From positions 14,326,501-14,390,500 of the forward strand of contig NC_071335.1 in assembly GCF_027744825.2 (NCBI RefSeq): a stretch of 64,000 nucleotides of DNA, written 5' to 3'. Below, one piece after another: positions 1-10,875 of the stretch. A model generated the notes under the pieces. That model made no database searches. It was not told the origin of the DNA and was given only the letters and a program-made list of their open reading frames with translations. The first letter of the stretch is position 1. Each line of letters starts with the position of its first letter. Position numbers and translations under genes: made by a program. The DNA comes from Synchiropus splendidus (lineage: Eukaryota > Chordata > Actinopteri > Syngnathiformes > Callionymidae).

Positions 1-69
1 AAGCAGAAAACATATGCTTTAAGATCCTTCCTCTTAAAAATCAAAAAAATATATACACATATATACATA

Positions 70-74
<5 letters not shown>

Positions 75-160
<86 letters not shown>
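75..160. repeat. (AT)n microsatellite
   Basis: An almost pure alternating AT run. The flanks (1-74 and 161-471) are AT-rich single-copy DNA in which I see nothing else; any first exon of the ART gene that follows was not found there. Confidence 0.95.
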
Positions 161-163
<3 letters not shown>

Positions 164-471
164 AGGACGACGTTATTGGTGGCAAAAATATAGAAATAAA
201 ATAAATGGCTCATGCATTTCTATCAACGGCACTTGACATTTCGAAGAGGATCACGGTGAAATGTATTCATGCTAAAAATAAATGCACAAGAGAGATACGC
301 CGGACGCAAACCAACAACTGTGACACTCAGGGATGTGCTTTAACCGCATAACCACAAAATCACATGACTAGCAGTTCAGGTGAGCCTTGCAGCCTTGGCA
401 GTGGAGTAACTAGGATCCACTACAGTATACTTAATCCTTCATGCAAGTTGTGTGTTCCCACTGTTTTCCAG

Positions 472-1286
472 GATGCTGTTCATGCACCACTTCACCTGGA
501 TCTCGCTCCCAACTCTGTTGATGACATGTATAAAGGATGTGATTCAAAAATGGAACAACTGGCAGCAGAGCTCTTGGAAAAGGAAAAAAGTATGAACCGA
601 ACCTTTACGCTGGCTTGGCATAAAGCACAAAATAAATTTGAAGCGGAATCCAAAAAGAAATTCCAACAGCGCCTCAACAAGATCCGCAACAAGATCCTGA
701 GCAAGATCACTGGCAAGATCACTGGCAAGATCACTTTGAAGGAGAAAATGGCCGTCTACGCTTACACTCTTGACCAGCCCAAGCTTTATGCAGAGTTCAA
801 TCAGGCCGTGCGCACTGAGGCATCCTCCTACAGAACCACCTTCCAATATCACGCTCTCCACTTCTACCTGACCACTGCTGACTCAAATCCAAGCAGGGCA
901 GGAGATGTCGCACTGTCTACCGCAGGGTTGGACTCAGCTTTTCCCGAGATGTTATGAACAAATCCTTTCGGTTTGGCTCATTCACCTCCAGCAGCATGGA
1001 CGGCTACGCGAGCCCAGCATTTGGTAAAACATGCTTTATGATTGAGACCTGCTTTGGGGCAGACATTTCTAAATATTCTGAATTTCCAAATGAACATGAG
1101 CTCCTCATCCCTCCCTACGAGGTCTTTACAGTGACAGCTGTGAGGAAGAACCCTCTACCTACATGTGATGTGGAGTACCAGGTCAAGAGTACTGGAAATA
1201 CACAGTCGAATTTGAATTGTGCACTTGTCAAAAAACATTCAGGCAGCTCAAATGCCTTCAAGCCTTCACAGATGTTTGGACTTTGA
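472..1286 (+). CDS. Ecto mono-ADP-ribosyltransferase (ART family), main exon, reading frame broken once
   Basis: Family role: transfer of ADP-ribose from NAD to arginine on extracellular or secretory proteins. Seen: a splice acceptor (TTTTCCAG) ends at 471 and the exon opens in phase 0 with a typical ART start, LDLAPNSVDDMYKGC. The family catalytic triad is present: Arg in VYRR (about 918-926), the Ser motif FTSSS (about 981-995) and an E-x-E motif as EHE before LLIPPYE, which predicts arginine specificity. The frame changes between about 880 and 905: upstream codons use the frame of 472, while the conserved block from CRTVYRR to the stop at 1284-1286 uses another. This is either a real single-lesion pseudogene or a base-calling error, since everything else is well kept. 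The signal-peptide exon was not found. There is no hydrophobic GPI tail, so the product would be secreted. Five 12-bp tandem units lie at 679-738. Confidence 0.75.
679..738 (+). repeat. 12-bp in-frame tandem repeat inside the ART exon
   Basis: Five 12-bp units, each beginning AAGATC, encode the tetrapeptides KIRN, KILS, KITG, KITG, KITL. The third and fourth units are identical, so slippage is recent. The unit length preserves the frame and adds a basic, probably helical segment not usual in ART proteins. Confidence 0.85.
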
Positions 1287-1476
1287 AATAAAAGAACCAC
1301 CTGATGAATCGAATGATGTTGCTTCTTGTGTGCGCCATGCTACTTTACATGCACTGAATTAGCATCACTTCACCTCACTGACCCTTTTACATAGGTGGAA
1401 CATTTGGACAGGACAGAAACCAGAGAAGTCAAACTAATGCAGAACATTCTGAAAAAGGTCTACTGCCCACATTTAT
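1106..1476. repeat. Partial tandem duplication, copy 1 (ART 3' end plus flank)
   Basis: Matches 2309-2612 in the same orientation with small indels. It spans the last roughly 60 ART codons, the AATAAA and the 3' flank up to CCCACATTTAT. Read on the minus strand, its right end (about 1440-1476) resembles the last codons of the GPCR at 2575-3417 but has an internal stop, so it looks like a GPCR 3'-end relic. Confidence 0.8.
1287..1292 (+). promoter_or_regulatory. Polyadenylation signal AATAAA of the ART gene
   Basis: A canonical AATAAA directly follows the ART stop codon (1284-1286), so the 3' UTR would be only about 10-30 nt. The same stop-proximal arrangement is kept in the degraded copy near 2440. 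Confidence 0.6.
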
Positions 1477-2308
1477 AACTCTTTATGCTATGTGGCCTTT
1501 AGATTGTATTGTGGTAGAAACTCTTGATCCATGACTGTTGAAGACATGAAATGGTTCAGAAAATGTCCTAGTTAGATGGAAATATTTCAAATGAGTGAAC
1601 TGTATAACCAATATAACCATTGAGAAAGAGTCAGGGTCTCGACGCTGCTGCTAAACTGAACTGTGAGTGGTTGGGAGGCAGCTCCATGTGATTATGAGCG
1701 TGTCAACACGCAGCCAGGTGTCTGCTGAAACTATTCTCTTCTGTACAATTTCTCCTGTCATCCACATGAAACCGCCAGATTAAGCCATTAAAAGTAGTGA
1801 CTCAGACACAGGATGAAGTGAAGAAAACTCTGGTTTCATGTTGCTGTGTCGACAGGGAAAATGAACAATTTATGTTGTCACCCGCCAAAGTCTGTGCCAG
1901 AAAATGCCACTGGTAAATGAGTGAGGGAAGAAGCCGGTGAGTTGTTTTTAAACCTGATGCACCTCCCACTTGACGCCAAAGACTATTGGCACCGCAGAGT
2001 TAACTGCTAATGTGACGCCTCACTTCAAAACTTTGACCCTGGTAAACTATCAAGGTTTGCTGAGTGGTTTAAAAGTTGCCTTAAGACTAAATGCAGAACC
2101 AAAAAAATGCGCTCCAGCATGAGAAGAGAGAAAAAATACGTGTAACACTCCAAACAGCTACCCTGAAGATAGATTCACATGCGACTTGTGCTGCTTTTTT
2201 TTAATAGCTTTTTTTCATCCCAGAGTTCAAGGACAAAGGTGAGTTCAAGAACCAAAATGGACATGGAGTATAGAGCATTTTGGGTGAGCTTCGAAAAAGG
2301 CCACTATG
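1477..2308. other. Intergenic, nothing recognised
   Basis: No ORF of note, splice pattern or clear repeat seen. By position it is the remnant between the two duplicated blocks, where a former GPCR copy and the body of a second ART copy would have lain. I could not recognise either. Confidence 0.5.
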
Positions 2309-2612
2309 CTAATCCCTCCCTACGAAGTTTGTAGTGATGTCTGTGAGGAAGAACCCTCTACATGTGATGTGGAGTAGTGGGCCATGAGTACAGGAAAGTT
2401 GAATTGTGCTCAAATGTCTTCAAGCCTTCACAGAACTTTGAAATAAAAGAACCACCTGATGAATCGATGAGTGTGCGCCATGTCACTTTACTTGCATTGA
2501 ATTAGCATCACTTCACCTCACTGACCCTTTTACCGACGTGGCACATTCGGACCGGACAGAAAGGTGAAACTAATTCAGAACATTTTGAAAAAGGTCAACT
2601 TCCCACATTTAT
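2309..2612 (+). pseudogene. Degraded ART 3'-end copy (duplication copy 2)
   Basis: Begins at CCCTCCCTACGA, the codons for the ART motif PPYE, and runs through the ART C-terminus, the AATAAA (about 2442) and the 3' flank. Small deletions and substitutions break the frame. No upstream ART body remains. Its right end overlaps the last 12 codons and the stop of the minus-strand GPCR, so the two genes converge inside duplicated DNA. Confidence 0.75.
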
Positions 2613-3417
2613 GAAGGTAGACGAGTGGATGCACATATCCAGTGAGTATACTAGCAGCAACAGTAACAACGGTTGCTAAAACATACTCATCATTTGTCAT
2701 GACGAACAGCAGAGGAATTACACAAATATACAGTGAAAAATTGATGCTCATTGAGATCATGAGGAGTAAAATGATTTTGAAGGCTTTCCGCTTCACCTTG
2801 TCCCTCTTCCGTCGCTCTGCCAAGTTCTCTCCTGGTCCGTTACAACACAGGGTGCGGAGAACTGACAGGCAGCAAAAGAGCATTATGCAAAAAAAGACAA
2901 TGTTTTCACCGAAATAGGTCATAAGATTCTGAACATCGAAGAAGGTGATGCAGGAATAGAAGCAGGAGGCTAAGCTGATCAGCCATCCAACAAAGGTGCA
3001 GGCCACTCTGAACCTCAGCGGCTGGAATCGGAGGAACAACACAGGATGAACGACGCCGACGTAACAGTCCACGCAGACGCAGCAGTGGAAGACGGGACGT
3101 GCCGTGTACAACAGTCCAACTGAGAATGTGTATGCGTGGAACCAGGGCCGGAAAGAGTGAAAATAATATACCAAGTAGAAAATGGAAGACAAAGAAAATA
3201 ACAAATCGGCCACAATTATATTGGCAAAAAAGATGTCTGAATTGGGGTTCCCTCTGGTGTTTTTAAGGAGCTGCCAAAACGTGAAGCTGTACAGTGGGAC
3301 GCCGAGGAATAAACTGGAGGAAATGAGACCGAAGGCGAAGTTCGGTATAAAGTGATCCATGAACGCTGTTGACGCTGAACTGTTCATTCCACTTGAAGTA
3401 TTCATTTTATCTGCCAA
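2575..3417 (-). CDS. Rhodopsin-like (class A) G protein-coupled receptor, intronless, orphan
   Basis: A 280-residue single-exon receptor at the plasma membrane; ligand unknown. Seen: a short N-terminus with N-glycosylation sequons (NTSS, NSS) and seven hydrophobic segments. TM2 carries NIIVADLLF with the conserved Asp, TM3 starts near a Cys-rich segment, and TM4 has the conserved Trp (GWLISL). A basic third loop (ERRKRDKVKRK) precedes TM6. TM7 ends HPLVYL in place of NPxxY, followed by a short tail, KCGKLTFFKMF. The DRY motif at the end of TM3 reads DCY, losing the Arg. TM6 lacks CWxP. The shape resembles small protease-activated, P2Y-like or orphan receptors of fish. At 280 residues it is short but complete. 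Met at 3417 is the first in frame; a second Met lies 4 codons in. Its 3' end lies in duplicated DNA shared with ART. Confidence 0.85.
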   Translation of the reverse strand: MADKMNTSSGMNSSASTAFMDHFIPNFAFGLISSSLFLGVPLYSFTFWQLLKNTRGNPNSDIFFANIIVADLLFSLSSIFYLVYYFHSFRPWFHAYTFSVGLLYTARPVFHCCVCVDCYVGVVHPVLFLRFQPLRFRVACTFVGWLISLASCFYSCITFFDVQNLMTYFGENIVFFCIMLFCCLSVLRTLCCNGPGENLAERRKRDKVKRKAFKIILLLMISMSINFSLYICVIPLLFVMTNDEYVLATVVTVAASILTGYVHPLVYLHKCGKLTFFKMF

Positions 3418-4932
3418 GGGAAAAGAGAAGCACTGTGTGACTTATGTAAATCCAACTGCGACACTGAATTACATTATAATTCAATATACATGGACACAAA
3501 GGTACATCAGCCCCATTGTTTTTTTTTTTGTGTCCTCTGATAACACATGAATGAGCAGTGTCCAGGAAGAGAAATTTGAATTTGCCAACTTCATTTTATT
3601 ACATCATTCTCGTAAGAAAATACAGTCAAATTCAAAAATAGATTTTAGACAGATGAACCTCACATTTCTTGCAAGTCTGAATGTAGACGTATTGGCGTAG
3701 ACTAAGAAGCTTAACGGTGCTCTTCTTGTATATTCTGTCATTTTCATGAAGGGGTCTTGAAACTATCGGTACACATCCAGCATAAACAACAATAAAGACA
3801 TGTAGTTTGTGACCCAAACCTGATGCTGAGCGCTGCCGTCGCTTTCCTCCCGCTGCTCTCTTGACCAGCTGAAACAAACAAATGAACAGCGACTGCAGTT
3901 TTTTCCACTTGGAATAATGCAATGACAAGAAAAACATAAACAAATCTGCTGTGTTTTACAAAGACAACATCATTTGAAAAGTGCTCCCCATTTGCATGAA
4001 CTCAAAAAACAGAAATGTGCAGCTATTTCTTCCCCTTGTGATCATTTCATTTATCTTTTCCAGTTACCTTGGTAGATTTTTCAGATCAGAAACAAATATA
4101 TTGAAACTACCTGTATGAGCTTCACATCACCCTGTCACTTATAAACATCAAAAAAGCTGTTTCTTGTCTGTCTATCAGCCAAAATGCTTTGGAAAAGCTG
4201 TGCAAATTCATAAATATAATCATAAGTAAAGCAGAGGATGTGGTGGAAGAGACTGACTTGCCATATGACCAAAGAAACAAATAAACAGTATCAACAGCCT
4301 GACAGCACCAGGAACGAAACTGTTCCTGAATCTGGTGGTTCTGCATCGGATGCTGCGGAACCGAAACTTCACAAGACTTCATGCAGTATTACAGTATTCG
4401 TATTGTACATTTCTGTCACTCAGTTTTGTGTTTTGCTACAGAATATTGAACTCAAAATAAATGCACCATATTGCTTTATGCAGGTATGAGGGGGTGTGCG
4501 CCCCCTACTGACCCTCCAGAAAACACATGATGATCATGTTCAGTACGATAACAATGCGTTCATGATCAAGTGATTATAAAGCGCGCAGCTGACAAAGTGC
4601 AAACAGTGAGATTGAACAGGTTGGAAGTGAAATAAAGTGTGGCTCCTTGAATAACATGGAATAGGACCAGCACAGCAGAAAACATAAAGTATCAGTTTAG
4701 TTTATTGAAGGTGTTTATGTCAAAAGCTGTTATCCTCTGCAAAAGAAGGCTCTGAAAAACTACACATTTTATGAAGTACATTCTAACATTGCTAGCAAAA
4801 ATCGATGAAATTTTGAAAAATAGAATATTGCACATTTATTAAAGTGAATGACTTTACGCTCGAGCGGAGTTGAGTGGAAGCCAAATGTTCCCCCTCTAAA
4901 TCTAACAAATTGAATAAATGTGTGCCTCAGTT
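3418..4932. other. Intergenic spacer between GPCR and TRIM genes
   Basis: Holds a 43-bp segment (4235-4277) repeated at 6219-6261, then about 90 bp (4285-4375) resembling the 3' region of a fish non-LTR retrotransposon. AATAAA signals readable on the minus strand at 4835-4840 and 4701-4706 could serve the TRIM gene. Nothing else recognised. Confidence 0.5.
4835..4840 (-). promoter_or_regulatory. Probable polyadenylation signal of the TRIM gene
   Basis: TTTATT on the plus strand reads AATAAA on the minus strand, about 93 nt past the TRIM stop codon (4933-4935). A second candidate is at 4701-4706. Confidence 0.4.
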
Positions 4933-7900
4933 TCAGTAGGGCTTGCCAGGTGTCTTGAGCTGACAGAGGGTGACTGAGGAGCCCACTCCAAATCCTGCCA
5001 ACAAAGGCTCCGTGAACTGAGCTCTGAACTTATGAATGAGCTCCATGCTCTCTGAAACTGAGTAGAAAGCTACAGAATTGGCGGCGTAGTCCAGGTAGAC
5101 GCCTATACGTGTGGCTCGAGGAGAGTTAGTAAGGTCGCGGTCGACTTTGTTGTGCCAGGCTGAGTAGCCTGAATCGGAGCAGAGGAGACTCCAGGACTTG
5201 TCGTTGTAGCCGAGCAGACTGTTGGAATTCTTGCCTTTGCGACTGATGCTCCTGTAGGCCACTCCGATGGAAAACTCGCCGCTCCACTCCGCCTCCCAGT
5301 AGAATCTAAAACCACTCAAGGCTTCTTTACAGAGCACTTGGGCGAAGCCGTCAAAGCGTTCCGGGTGATCCGGGTAAAACTGGGCGGTCTTCTTGCGGCT
5401 GACTTTATGGTTCCCATCCGACAGGACAAGTTCTTTGAAGGCCGTGTTTGGATCAAAGGACATCTGAAATGCGTCTGAGGGGAATGAAAGGAATGGAAGG
5501 AAACACTGCTGTTTGTAGATATCCAGTAGATATGAGTCACATTTCTACCTACATCTCAAGAAGTCGCTTCTTGTTTTTGGTTCCTGAAAATCCATCCGAG
5601 CAGGAGCTGTAGAAGAAATATATTAATTGATTTAATCATTTATCGATAGATCTGTGTGCATTTTAGGAGCAAAAAATGAAATGGAAATGTTGCTTAGAAA
5701 CTGTGTCAGAGAGCTAATGCTCATGCTCCTTGCTATCCATGATGCTACATGCTACATAGCCAAACAGAGGCTCATCTTTGACTGTAAATATTGTACATTT
5801 ATTTACAGGACCAAATGAATTCGCTGTCAATTCATCGCTAGTCATATTGTTCTGAGTAAAGAAACTGACACTTTTTTCACAACATCATTTTGGGGGTGCA
5901 ATAAATAAATATTACGGAAGAGAATGGGGCCAGTGACGGAAAATAAAATGACTTTAAAGTGAGAATTCACTGGCCCTTAATCCTCTTCTACAGAATATGG
6001 TATTCATGAAATTGAAATAAAAAACTAAACTAAACAAAAACAATGTTGAACAGCTCCTTGTATTTGATCTTATTTCTGTTTTGACAATATGCCGACAGGG
6101 CCTGGACGGAAACAGTGTACAAGGGTGGGAGAAAGGGAACGAAAAAGAGGCAGAGCCTCCAGGAAAAAACAGATGAAAAGAGGGAACATGAACATGAAAA
6201 GGAGATGTGTAACTTGACAGGATGTGGTGGAAGAGACTGACTCGCCATATGACCAAAGAAAAGGTCTGTTTTAGCACATGCTAATATTCTTAACGTATTC
6301 AGCTACAGGTGACTCCAGATCTCATTTGTCATCCACAGTTTGCATATGTAAAACCATTCCAGAGTCAGACATATTCTTTATTGATTGTTCTGACTCCACT
6401 TGTGCAATAGCATTGTCAAACACTTAAGATGAGTCAGATACCTTTTGTCCGTGTGTCTCCGTTTCTTGGGAGCAGGATGTAAATCGGAGTTTCACTAACT
6501 GTGGAGACGATGACATTTACGAATAATTGTCAGAGATCAACGTTATCATTCAAAAGTGCAGATGAAATCAAACCTGTTTTGGAGATCTTGCTCTGTTCTT
6601 TGGTGCAGATGTCGTCCAGATGTTCCTTCATATCTGTCGCAGTTTTGCTCATCTCACTGAAGGAGAACTGAGGATTGATGAGGACTTTGGGCACCATGGC
6701 CTCCGGAGGGACGCACAGCGTTGGGAAATTCTGTTTCACCCCAGATATTTCTTTTAAGAATATGCAGCTAAAGCACTTAAGTACGTTCCTAAACAACAAC
6801 AAATGATACTCTGCAAAGTTGTGCTTGTTTGACCTGTAAAAAGTGAATGTTATCCTCCGTCTCCAGGATCTGACGCAGCTCTGTGTCTCGGCGCTGCAGC
6901 TCCTGAATCTCCTGCTCCAAACGCTCCACATAACCTTCGGCTTGCGACATGGCGGCCTGCATGTTAGCCATTATCATCTGATTCATTTCCGCCTTCCAGC
7001 GCTCCACTGCCTGCAGCATTTCATGGAATGTTTTGTCGCTCTCTGCTTGCGCCCGCTGGGCATTGCTCTGAGGGATAAAAGGCATCAGTCACTTTCATTT
7101 TGAAAACAAAGGGTGGCGACATCCGACTAACCAACTTACCTTGAGAACGTCCACATTGTGGCGAAGTTCCTGCAGCTCCTTCAGCCTCTCTTGAATTATG
7201 TGCTGAACTTCAGACTGGGTAACAACCAGCACTTTCTGATGGAGGACATCATGACACATCGATATCATGAGTCGTGACAAGCTGGTGGATGGCATCTTTG
7301 CTCTATTAGCTTTGGCTATATATTTTTTAATTCATAAAGAAAAAGTACGATGATAAATGGAAGTGAAAACAGTCTTCAGCTGAGGCACATAAAATAAATA
7401 AATAAACTGAATGGTACATCATTTCCAAAGAAGTGGCGCGTAACATGCAAAATATATTGGGAGATGAGTAAAAAGAAAAAAAAAATCCTACTTGCTTTTC
7501 ATTCCGTTCCTCTTCTGCCGAGGTGATGTTGTGGCTGCGGTGCTCTCGAACTGTACACAGCACACATATGCACATCTGATCAGAGCGACAGAACAGCTCC
7601 AGGCCTTTCTCATGCTGGGGACAGATCTTCCTGTCCAAGTGTCCCGTCTCATCCACCAACTTGTGCCTCTTAAAGGTGGAGGACTCGTAGTGCGGCTTGA
7701 CGTGCGTCTCGCAGTAGTAGGCCAAACACACCAGGCACGACTTGACGGCCTTGCTGCGGCGGCCGACGCAAAAATCGCAGAAGGACTCTCGCTGCATGTG
7801 GGGGAACGGCGTGAGCTCAGGAAGGTGGTGCCGCCCGTTATGGACGTCTGGCAGGTTCCGTCTCAACACAGGACGCGGGGTGAATGTGGCGCGGCACTCT

Positions 7901-8061
7901 GGGCAACGGTAGACACCGATGTGGTCGTACTGGTCCCAGTAGATCTTGATGCATTCCAGGCAGTAAACATCGCCGCATGGAATAGTGACCGGATCTCTCA
8001 CCGTGTCCCCGCAGAGAGGACAAAAGGCTTCTGGAGGTAATGGGAAACCCGACTCTGCCAT
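4933..8061 (-). CDS. TRIM E3 ubiquitin ligase (RING, B-box1, B-box2, coiled coil, PRY-SPRY), finTRIM/TRIM16-TRIM25-like
   Basis: Cytosolic E3 ligase of the fish-expanded TRIM family; such proteins often act in antiviral signalling (family knowledge). I rebuilt six coding exons, all GT-AG and in phase: 8061-7492, 7235-7140 (96 nt), 7067-6834 (234 nt), 6730-6574 (157 nt), 5606-5553 (54 nt), 5474-4933. The sum is 1653 nt, 550 residues. The 96 and 234 nt coiled-coil exons are the classic TRIM sizes. Residues: RING 14-56 (C14, C17, C29, C34, C37, C53, C56), B-box1 about 95-133, B-box2 147-177, coiled coil about 191-300, linker 301-370, PRY-SPRY 371-550 starting FDPNTAFKEL and containing WEAEW and LGYNDKSW. 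Start chosen at Met 8061 (MAESGFPLPP), because the 44 upstream codons are not TRIM-like. Oddity: the RING His is Asp31 (PCGDVYC). Confidence 0.9.
6219..6261. repeat. 43-bp direct repeat, copy inside the TRIM intron between exons 4 and 5
   Basis: Matches 4235-4277 in the same orientation with a single mismatch. It lies in the roughly 1-kb intron between TRIM exons 4 and 5; the other copy is downstream of the gene. Outside the 43 bp no similarity was seen. Confidence 0.8.
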
Positions 8062-8281
8062 GACGCCAAACCTTCCACAGCAAATGTATTTTTGAAAAGA
8101 AATGAGCAGCAAATGAGTGCATTCCTTTTTCCTGCTCACACTTATATGGAACACCTTGTTTTTGGTGTCAACAGTCTCTAATGTCACCCCCACCCCTCAC
8201 CCTGACTCGGAATGTGCTATGAAGCTGGAATTTCAGGTTCACTTTCTTATATGGGAACACAACAGTCACATGAATAAAGTA

Positions 8282-9004
8282 CAGTGGTACCTCGGTTCTC
8301 GACCACAATCCGCTCCAGACGGCCGTTCGACAAGCAAATTGTTTGAAATCTGAATCGATTTTTCCCATTGCAATGAATGGAAAAAGAAACAATGCGTTCC
8401 AAGCCTTAAAATAGGCTTTTGTAGGAGTGAATGTCGAGTGTCTGCTGCAGGTGCGCTGTTCCTCTATGTGTGTGGCCGCTGCATGTGGGAGGGGTTGCTG
8501 AGTGAGTGACGTCTCTCCAGAAGTGAAGAGGTGCCCGGTGTGTGTCCAGCTCTGAATGTGCGCTTCTGTGCAGTTTGGCTGTGACAAAGTCATAAACCAA
8601 GTAACGCTCTGTCCCAGACTCGCCTCATCCCTGTCCCAGCTCCAGCCCACAACAGGACATCAAACCCTGGAGTGAGCGCTCCAGCCTCGGAGGTGTGGAG
8701 AGCGAGCACCTCCCCTGTGACACTCTACCACGGTCCAGTGAGGAGACAGGAAAGGTTTCACACCTCATTATGAAGAAAAAACAGTCAGTAAATGTAGCTA
8801 ACTGGACACGTCTGCATACAGAGGCTGCGTTATACACAATAACAAAGCGCATCATGGGTCAGCTGATCAGTCCGCGCACGCTATGTTTTTTCCGGCTTTT
8901 TTCAGGGGCGTACAAGGTCTGGATTTTTGTTCGAAATCTGAAGCAAAAAAATCTAGAAATTTTGGTTTGAATTCCGAGACATTCTAAAAACCGAGGCACC
9001 ACTG
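8282..9004. mobile_element. TA-flanked MITE, copy 1 (Tc1/mariner-like)
   Basis: Begins CAGTGGTACCTCGGTT and ends AACCGAGGCACCACTG, imperfect terminal inverted repeats of about 17 bp, preceded by TA. The right flank is CA, a likely mutated TA. A second copy at 46614-47268 shares the ends and most of the interior. There is no transposase frame, so it is non-autonomous. The right-hand 300 bp repeat TTTTTGTTCGAA-type motifs facing the end. It lies just upstream of the TRIM first coding exon. Confidence 0.8.
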
Positions 9005-9320
9005 CACTTCAATAAGACGCACTCCGAATGATAACAACAAATCTCTGTATTTACTGTTACTTTTACAAGTTTCTGCGATGACACTAGCAACGGCAGCTAT
9101 GGCAGGGGAGGTCACACGAACGCAGGGGTTGAAAATGTAAACCAGAGCCAGACATGATGTTTATTTACTGTACAGTCTGAACTGTATATAATTGCAGTGT
9201 CTCAACTTATTCAGTATTCAAAGGTTCTTGCGGTCCTCATGAATGAACTTCCTCGAGTTTGACACATGATCTAGAGACTAGCACTGAAGGTATTTGTTGA
9301 GGCCAAATCCTTTCGGGCTT

Positions 9321-10039
9321 GCATGAACCTTAACATCAAGGTTTTATAAGCAACATTGTTTTCTCACTCATTTCTAGACAATATTCTTGTGGTTCATTTT
9401 TTGTCCCGTAACTTCCTCTATATAACTTCTGCATCATTCTGACATGTCTGTTTCATCTGATAACTCAAGTTCCTCAGGCGATAAAGCACAAAAAGTGCAT
9501 TTATCATTGGCATATTATCTTTTGTCCCATGAAGAACGTTCTGCGTCTCATATGGTCGCACAGTATCATGATGGTGCGTGGTGACTAAACATTTCTGTTT
9601 ATACTGTAAACACCATCAGTTTCGCTGAGAGCCAGCCAAGCAATTTTTAAACTGGCAGAGCAACGTTAACTTTGCACACGAATCAGTTTTGAATTACGCA
9701 TCTCAAACGCAAAGATGAGTTTAAGGAAATCAGTCATTGCTTTATTATGAAATGATACAAGTCTGTCTTGGCCTTTTTTTTGGCCCTCTGCGTCTCTCTA
9801 TTTTGCAATTCAAATTGTTCAAGTGAATCTGGTATCAGGATTTATTTCATGTCTGTCACATATTTTACATTGGACATTTATCATCTGGCTGTAGTTAGTT
9901 AATATATTTAATAATCAGTCCATGACCTGTAATATATTTATTACTTTATTTTACAATAATACAAACATACATTGTAGATACTGTAGCTGTATGATGCAAA
10001 ATTATATATATATATATACACTATATATAAATTATAAAT

Positions 10040-10134
<95 letters not shown>

Positions 10135-10210
10135 TGTGTGTATTTATTATTAATCTCTGGAAGCTATGTAAGTTGAAATGTTTTCTCTATTTGAAAGGTA
10201 GCTGCGCTTT
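9321..10210. repeat. Low-copy duplicated block, left copy
   Basis: Aligns in the same orientation with 10876-12060, best over 9321-9660, and again near 10158-10204 (GAAAGGTAGCT). It holds a long AT tract at about 10003-10130. Part of the block (near 9450) reads as a serine-rich segment, but no conserved domain or open frame was recognised. Probably an old transposon body or a tandem segmental duplication. Confidence 0.7.
10003..10140. repeat. (AT)n microsatellite
   Basis: A long AT run with a short TG tail, inside the left copy of the duplicated block. The right copy has only a short AT-rich stretch (about 11930-11960) at the matching place. Confidence 0.95.
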
Positions 10211-10875
10211 GTTGTGATGCATGTTGGATGTGAAAACATACTGAAAGTTATAATTTAAATCATCAAAATACGATATTTGGCGTTTGTCTCACATAGTAAG
10301 TCACATCTACGACTTCTGTCCACTTCTTTCAACAGTAGATGTCACCAGTGAGGATTTGTTGAAGCTTTGATATTTTTTCATTTAAATGTATATTATTATT
10401 TTTTATGATTATTTTGAGTAACTAAATGTTATCACCAGTGTTTTGGTATGACAGAGACCCTAAAGTGGTATAAGAGAGAGAGAGAAAAAAAAGGGGCAAC
10501 TACCTGTTGCGCTCAAAAACAAGTGTATCTTTATTTCCTCAAACTATAATCAAACAAGAACTTATGGAATTGAAATTCATTCAGATTATTCCCTTTGCAG
10601 GTGACCGCAAAGCTGCCGATAAACGCTCAAAACACTAGGAACACACGTGTTCGGTAACTGATCATCATTCCCAGCTCTGACTTCCCACTTCTGCAGTAAC
10701 TGGAACATTAGGAATATTTCCATTACCATCCCTTAAAATCACGCGTTATTAGCATGTGCACCTGACAGTATTTTGTACCCACATTATTCCACTTTTTTGT
10801 GTGTTTTTTTAAGGGCTCTGTACAAAGGCTCTCGAGGGCAGGCTGGATTTGCGCCATGGACCTTGAGTTTACCTT

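Noticed and set aside
679..738. CRISPR-like short repeats
   Set aside because: The 12-bp units are adjacent with no spacers and lie in a coding exon. No CRISPR array exists in this eukaryotic window.
7492..8040. 182-codon plus-strand frame
   Set aside because: It is antisense to the TRIM RING/B-box exon, whose zinc ligands and splice phase are clear on the minus strand.
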